Source: Pseudomonadota bacterium
GTDB lineage: Bacteria; Pseudomonadota; Alphaproteobacteria; Rhizobiales; Hyphomicrobiaceae
NCBI GenBank assembly: GCA_023428365.1
Contig: JAEYYQ010000569.1
Span: 1 to 8,493 of the forward strand
DNA: 8,493 nt
Direction: 5' to 3'
Shown piece by piece: positions 5,188 through 8,493 of the stretch. The position numbers and the translations under genes are program-made. The notes beneath the pieces are model-generated. The model searched no databases. It was given only the letters and a program-made list of their open reading frames with translations, and had not been told where the DNA came from. Every line of letters begins with the position of its first letter. The first letter of the stretch is position 1.

Positions 5188-6546
5188 GTGAGCGATGAAG
5201 AAGAGAACCGCTTTGCGGCCCGCGCGGCCCGTTACATGCGGGTCGGCACGAATGTCGGCGCAGTGGCTGCGCGTGTCGCCGGGCAACGCCTGTTTGGCCT
5301 CGAGGGCGATCGGTCCAAGAATGCCATGGATCTGGCGGCGGCGCTGGGCGGACTGAAGGGTCCGATCATGAAGGTGGCGCAGCTTCTGTCCACCATCCCT
5401 GAAGCGCTTCCGCCGGAATACGCCCGCGAATTGGCTCAGCTTCAGAACCAAGCGCCCGCGATGGGCCCTGCGTTTGTGCGGCGTCGCATGCTGGCGGAAC
5501 TGGGACCAGACTGGTCATCAAAGTTTGCGAGTTTCGAGCCGACAGCAGCGGCTTCGGCCTCTCTCGGTCAGGTGCATCGGGCGGTGGCGCATGACGGGCG
5601 GGAGTTGGCCTGTAAGCTGCAATATCCCGATATGCAGTCAGCGGTCGAGGCCGACGTCAACCAGCTCAAGATCGTATTTTCGATCCACGCGCGCATGGAC
5701 CCGGCGGTGGATACCCGCGAGATCCTGACGGAGATCACCGAGCGGCTGCGCGAAGAGCTGAATTATGAGCTGGAGGCGAGCCATATCCGTCTCTACGCGC
5801 TGATGCTGGCTAGTGAGCCGCTGATCCGGGTACCTGACGTCGTCAGCGAACTCTCTACGCGGCGGCTGCTGAGCATGGGATGGCTCGAAGGCAAGCCGCT
5901 GCTCACCTACAAATCGGCGCCAATCGAGGATCGCAACACCATCGCGCGGGCGATGTTCCGGGCGTGGTGGTATCCGTTCAGCCACTATGGCGTCATCCAC
6001 GGTGACCCGCATCTCGGCAACTACACGATTTTCGAAGAGGATGGTCGACCTGCAGGTATCAACCTGCTCGACTACGGCTGCATCCGGACGTTTCCGACCA
6101 AGTTCGTGCAGGGCGTTGTCGACCTCTATACGGGCTTGTCGACCGGCAAACAGGATCTCGTCGTCCATGCCTACGAGACGTGGGGCTTCAAGGGCCTGAC
6201 GAAAGAACTGATCGAGGCGATGAATATCTGGGCGCGCTTCATCTATGGGCCGCTGCTGGACGATCGCGAACGGACCATCGCCGAGGGCACGACACCGGCC
6301 GAGTATGGTCGCCGCGAGGCCTTCACGGTGCACAAGATCCTGAAGGAGAAAGGCCCCGTTACGGTGCCGCGCGAGTTCGTGTTCATGGACCGGGTCGCGA
6401 TCGGTCTTGGCGGCGTATTCCTGCATCTCGATGCGCGGCAGAACTGGTACCGGCTGTTCAACGAAACGATCGAGGATTTCAACATCGACACGGTGGCCGG
6501 GCGGCAGAAAGAAGCGTTTGCTGCCACTGGCGTGCCGTTACCGTAA
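5188..6546 (+). CDS. ABC1/UbiB (AarF/COQ8) family atypical protein kinase-like protein
   Basis: This 452-residue protein belongs to the ancient atypical kinase family that supports ubiquinone or other isoprenoid-lipid pathways; most bacterial members act as ATPases rather than proven protein kinases. Visible motifs run in order. The KxGQ-type element reads GPIMKVAQLLS with Lys62 and Gln65, having Ala where Gly is canonical. The alanine-rich nucleotide loop is AAASASLGQVHRA (120-132), and the VAIK-type lysine is Lys143 in ELACKLQYP. ELNYELEA follows at about 190-197. The catalytic loop is HGDPHLGN (271-278) with Asp273 and Asn278, and DYG (295-297) replaces DFG. All ATP- and metal-binding residues are present, so it should be active. 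There is no C-terminal transmembrane pair like that of E. coli UbiB, so it may be soluble or peripheral. No ubi gene lies nearby; whether it is the ubiquinone UbiB or a paralogue is open. Confidence 0.9.
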   Translation: MSDEEENRFAARAARYMRVGTNVGAVAARVAGQRLFGLEGDRSKNAMDLAAALGGLKGPIMKVAQLLSTIPEALPPEYARELAQLQNQAPAMGPAFVRRRMLAELGPDWSSKFASFEPTAAASASLGQVHRAVAHDGRELACKLQYPDMQSAVEADVNQLKIVFSIHARMDPAVDTREILTEITERLREELNYELEASHIRLYALMLASEPLIRVPDVVSELSTRRLLSMGWLEGKPLLTYKSAPIEDRNTIARAMFRAWWYPFSHYGVIHGDPHLGNYTIFEEDGRPAGINLLDYGCIRTFPTKFVQGVVDLYTGLSTGKQDLVVHAYETWGFKGLTKELIEAMNIWARFIYGPLLDDRERTIAEGTTPAEYGRREAFTVHKILKEKGPVTVPREFVFMDRVAIGLGGVFLHLDARQNWYRLFNETIEDFNIDTVAGRQKEAFAATGVPLP

Positions 6547-6567
6547 AGTGGCACCCGGATCGTCTGC

Positions 6568-6598
6568 TTGAAAGCTCGCGCCGATGCCCTTACATCGG
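6568..6598 (+). promoter_or_regulatory. Candidate promoter with dyad ahead of the ABC-F gene
   Basis: TTGAAA (6568-6573, five of six -35 bases) is followed after 17 bp by TACATC (6591-6596, three of six -10 bases). A perfect dyad CCGATG-N6-CATCGG (6581-6598) covers the spacer and the -10. RNA would start near 6603, giving a leader of roughly 85 nt. The same dyad could instead be a stem downstream of the kinase gene, but no T-run follows, so it is not an intrinsic terminator. Confidence 0.35.
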
Positions 6599-6673
6599 GC
6601 GGGCACGAAACAACTCGGATAACGCCCACGATGGATTTCACCCCGACTGCAACGCCGCTTCGCATTGCTTTCC

Positions 6674-6679
6674 GGGAGA
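6674..6679 (+). promoter_or_regulatory. Ribosome binding site deciding the ABC-F start
   Basis: GGGAGA, 9 nt before the ATG at 6689. An in-frame TTG at 6665 lies upstream of this site and is rejected. Confidence 0.65.
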
Positions 6680-6688
6680 TCCGTATCC

Positions 6689-8278
6689 ATGGCTGTTTCG
6701 ATTACACTCACCAATCTGACATTCGCGCTGCCTGACGGCCGGGCGCTTCTTACCAATCTCGATCTCAGCTTCTCGCGTCAGAAGACCGGTCTCGTCGGCC
6801 GCAATGGCGTCGGTAAGTCCACGCTCGTCAAGCTGATCGCGCGAGAGCTTCGCCCGCAGTCCGGCGGCGTATCTGTGACCGGCTCTGTCGGTGTTCTGCG
6901 CCAGACGGTTCAGGCTGATGCCGATGCCACGATTGGCGATGTGTTCGGTGTTCGGGAGGCGCTGTCTGTCCTGAACCGGGCCGAACAGGGCCTAGCCTCG
7001 GATGACGATCTCTCGGTCGCCGACTGGACTCTCGAAGCGCGCATCGCGTCCAGCCTGGCGCGTATGGGGCTTACGGCTGACGCAGATACGCTTCTCGCAA
7101 ATCTCTCCGGGGGACAACAGACGCGGGCATGTCTTGCTGCGCTGACGTTCAGCGAACCCGACTTTCTGTTGCTCGACGAACCGACCAATAATCTCGACCG
7201 CGACGGACGACAGGCTGTGATCGACCTGCTTTCGACGTGGCGCGCGGGCGCAATCATCATCAGTCATGACCGCGAGCTGCTGGAAACGATGGAAGCCATT
7301 GTTGAGCTGACATCGCTTGGCGCCACGCGCTATGGCGGAAATTGGACGGCTTATCGTGAGCGGAAGACGGTCGAGTTGGCCGCCGTGCGGCATGATCTGG
7401 CGGATGCCGAGAAGCGTGTCGCAGAGGTCGCCAGGAGCGTGCAGACGGCGTCCGAACGTAAAGCGCGCAAAGACCGTGCCGGTCGCAAAACGGCCGCGAA
7501 AGGTGGCATGCCGCGTATCAATCTCGGGCGCCTGAAGGATCGCACCGAAAACACCGGCGGTGTCGATGCGCGATTGGCGGACCGTCGCAGCGCCGAGGCG
7601 ATGGAGGCAGCGGACACAGCACGCAATCGGATCGAAATGCTGCAGCCCTTCAGTGTCCGACTGCCACCTACGGGATTGCCGACAACCAAAACTGTCCTGA
7701 GCGTCGATGCCGTCACTGTGGGCTATGAGCCGGATCAGGCGGTGGTCCGCGATCTGTCATTCGCCATCACCGGGCCGGAGCGCATTGCCGTCATCGGGCC
7801 GAACGGTTCGGGGAAGAGCACGTTGCTCTCACTGATCGCTGGGACGTTGCAACCTTGGTCGGGAACGACGCGAACCATGGTCGATACCGCGGTTTTCGAT
7901 CAGCGGGTCAGTCTGCTCGATACATCAGCGTCGGTGCTGGACAACTTCCGGCGTATCAACCCGGCGTCCGACGAGAAGGCGTGTCGGGCAGCGCTCGCAC
8001 GGTTCATGTTTCGGGCTGATGCGGCGTTGCAAGTCGTCGGTTCTCTCAGTGGCGGACAGATGCTGCGGGCCGGTCTGGCGTGCGTCCTGGGTGGCGAGGC
8101 ACTCCCTCAACTCCTCGTTCTCGACGAGCCCACCAATCATCTGGATATCGACTCCATTGAAACCGTGGAGGCGGGTCTGCGGGCTTACGACGGCGCATTG
8201 CTGGTCGTCAGCCACGATGAGGCGTTCCTGGATGCAATTGGCATCACGCGCCGGTTGGAACTTGAGACCTCCCGCTAG
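6689..8278 (+). CDS. ABC-F family ATPase (ribosome-associated)
   Basis: The 529-residue protein has two ABC domains in tandem and no membrane segments, which defines ABC-F. These cytosolic proteins bind the ribosomal E site and act in translation, some protecting against antibiotics. Domain 1 has Walker A GRNGVGKS (37-44), signature LSGGQ (139-143), Walker B LLLDE with catalytic Glu164, and switch His193. Domain 2 has Walker A GPNGSGKS (370-377), signature LSGGQ (453-457), Walker B with Glu480 in LLVLDEPTNHLD, and His509. Both sites look competent. The linker of about 100 residues (223-322) is charged and Arg/Lys-rich, with ERKARKDRAGRKTAAKGG near its middle; in ABC-F proteins this region reaches toward the peptidyl-transferase centre. 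There is no obvious EttA-type arm insertion in domain 1 and no C-terminal coiled coil as in Uup. The subgroup is not assignable by eye, and it may be annotated elsewhere as an ABC transporter, which would be misleading. Confidence 0.92.
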   Translation: MAVSITLTNLTFALPDGRALLTNLDLSFSRQKTGLVGRNGVGKSTLVKLIARELRPQSGGVSVTGSVGVLRQTVQADADATIGDVFGVREALSVLNRAEQGLASDDDLSVADWTLEARIASSLARMGLTADADTLLANLSGGQQTRACLAALTFSEPDFLLLDEPTNNLDRDGRQAVIDLLSTWRAGAIIISHDRELLETMEAIVELTSLGATRYGGNWTAYRERKTVELAAVRHDLADAEKRVAEVARSVQTASERKARKDRAGRKTAAKGGMPRINLGRLKDRTENTGGVDARLADRRSAEAMEAADTARNRIEMLQPFSVRLPPTGLPTTKTVLSVDAVTVGYEPDQAVVRDLSFAITGPERIAVIGPNGSGKSTLLSLIAGTLQPWSGTTRTMVDTAVFDQRVSLLDTSASVLDNFRRINPASDEKACRAALARFMFRADAALQVVGSLSGGQMLRAGLACVLGGEALPQLLVLDEPTNHLDIDSIETVEAGLRAYDGALLVVSHDEAFLDAIGITRRLELETSR

Positions 8279-8386
8279 GGTCACCCCCGCGAGTAGTTCT
8301 GAAAGTCGCCCAGACTCCACTCCCTGACCACATTGTGGCGAGCCTGACACAATCCACAGGCTGTCACCTCGGCCCACTCAAATAAG

Positions 8387-8402
8387 TTAACCAACCATTG
8401 AC
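8387..8402 (+). promoter_or_regulatory. CtrA-like box TTAA-N7-TTGAC
   Basis: TTAA (8387-8390), seven bases, then TTGAC (8398-8402) matches the CtrA consensus TTAA-N7-TTAAC at eight of nine fixed positions. CtrA is the cell-cycle master regulator of alphaproteobacteria and controls division genes. The box abuts the repeat array. A single near-match can arise by chance. Confidence 0.35.
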
Positions 8403-8440
8403 GCCCATGTCATCCCATGGCATCCCATAGATGCCCGTCC
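8391..8440. promoter_or_regulatory. MraZ-type operator: TGGGN repeats at 10 bp spacing
   Basis: On the minus strand TGGGA (8427-8423), TGGGA (8417-8413) and TGGGC (8407-8403) are each separated by exactly 5 nt. Degenerate units continue in the same register on both sides: CGGGC at 8437-8433 and TGGTT at 8397-8393. Three TGGGN pentamers with 5 nt spacers is the site described for the MraZ repressor of the division and cell-wall cluster. No mraZ gene is visible, so it would have to lie outside the window, most simply just to the right. Confidence 0.6.
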
Positions 8441-8493
8441 GCACCGGGCGTTGGGACCGTGGCGTGGCGCCAGTCTCTTGACGAGGGCCTTGA

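Larger units (their letters stand above)
8279..8493. other. Non-coding region at the right edge
   Basis: No convincing gene is seen in these 215 bp. A frame from ATG 8417 stays open to the edge but has no Shine-Dalgarno and starts inside the repeat array. An AGCCTG-N10-CAGGCT stem (8341-8362) and a CCACA-T-TGTGG palindrome (8328-8338) follow the ABC-F stop, but neither has a T-run, so no clear terminator is present. The right half carries the repeats listed separately and looks like the promoter region of a gene beginning beyond 8493. TTGACG at 8478-8483 could be its -35. Confidence 0.6.

Noticed and set aside
5638..6426. Long open frame (262 codons) on the minus strand
   Set aside because: It lies wholly antisense to the ABC1-family kinase, whose motifs are unmistakable. 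It shows no domain pattern and is a by-product of GC-rich coding sequence.
8341..8362. AGCCTG-N10-CAGGCT stem after the ABC-F gene as a terminator
   Set aside because: A 6 bp stem with a 10 nt loop and no following T-run is too weak for an intrinsic terminator.
7925..8377. 150-codon minus-strand frame reaching into the right-hand non-coding region
   Set aside because: Mostly antisense to the second ABC domain of the ABC-F gene. No Shine-Dalgarno or domain was seen.
8391..8440. CRISPR or other tandem repeat reading of the 10 bp array
   Set aside because: The units are far too short for CRISPR, there are no spacers of protospacer length and no cas genes. Conservation of only the TGGG core fits protein binding sites better.
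8433..8449. GCCCG-N7-CGGGC hairpin
   Set aside because: The stem is only 5 bp, and its left arm is better explained as the degenerate fourth unit of the 10 bp repeat array.

Overview
The window is about 60% GC and reads as ordinary chromosome of an alphaproteobacterium, probably Hyphomicrobiales (a Bradyrhizobium/Afipia/Rhodopseudomonas-type genome is my guess). The grounds are protein flavour, GTG starts with clear Shine-Dalgarno sequences, and a CtrA-like box near the right end. Seven protein genes are supported. I see no tRNA, rRNA, CRISPR array, insertion sequence or phage gene.

Layout. Positions 38-1144 (minus) encode a FAD-dependent oxidoreductase of the DAO family, closest in motif to TDA3-like proteins. 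A 158 bp divergent region follows. Then a likely two-gene plus-strand unit encodes a membrane protein with a Popeye-like N-terminus and a cyclic-nucleotide-binding domain (1303-1944), and a periplasmic MltB-type lytic transglycosylase with a twin-arginine signal and a peptidoglycan-binding domain (1975-3228). It converges, with a 2 bp gap, on a minus-strand pair: an MFS transporter (5015-3753) followed by a small exported DUF411/CopG-like metal protein (3689-3231). The small gene has its own promoter-like element, a long-spacer dyad of the MerR metal-sensor type, placed just after the MFS stop. Across a 172 bp divergent region rich in perfect dyads comes an ABC1/UbiB-family atypical kinase (5188-6546). 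A 142 bp gap with a promoter-like sequence precedes an ABC-F ATPase (6689-8278), a ribosome-associated rather than transport protein.

The last 215 bp (8279-8493) hold no gene but carry the most interesting signal. TGGGN repeats in exact 10 bp register, three perfect plus flanking degenerate units, match the described MraZ operator architecture. They adjoin a TTAA-N7-TTGAC box resembling a CtrA site. This suggests that the division and cell-wall (dcw) cluster, beginning with mraZ, starts just beyond the right edge.

Functionally the window is a set of small, mostly independent units: envelope remodelling (transglycosylase), metal handling (DUF411), transport (MFS), an isoprenoid-quinone-type kinase, and translation quality control (ABC-F). 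No undescribed multi-gene system is evident. The novel leads are regulatory sequences.
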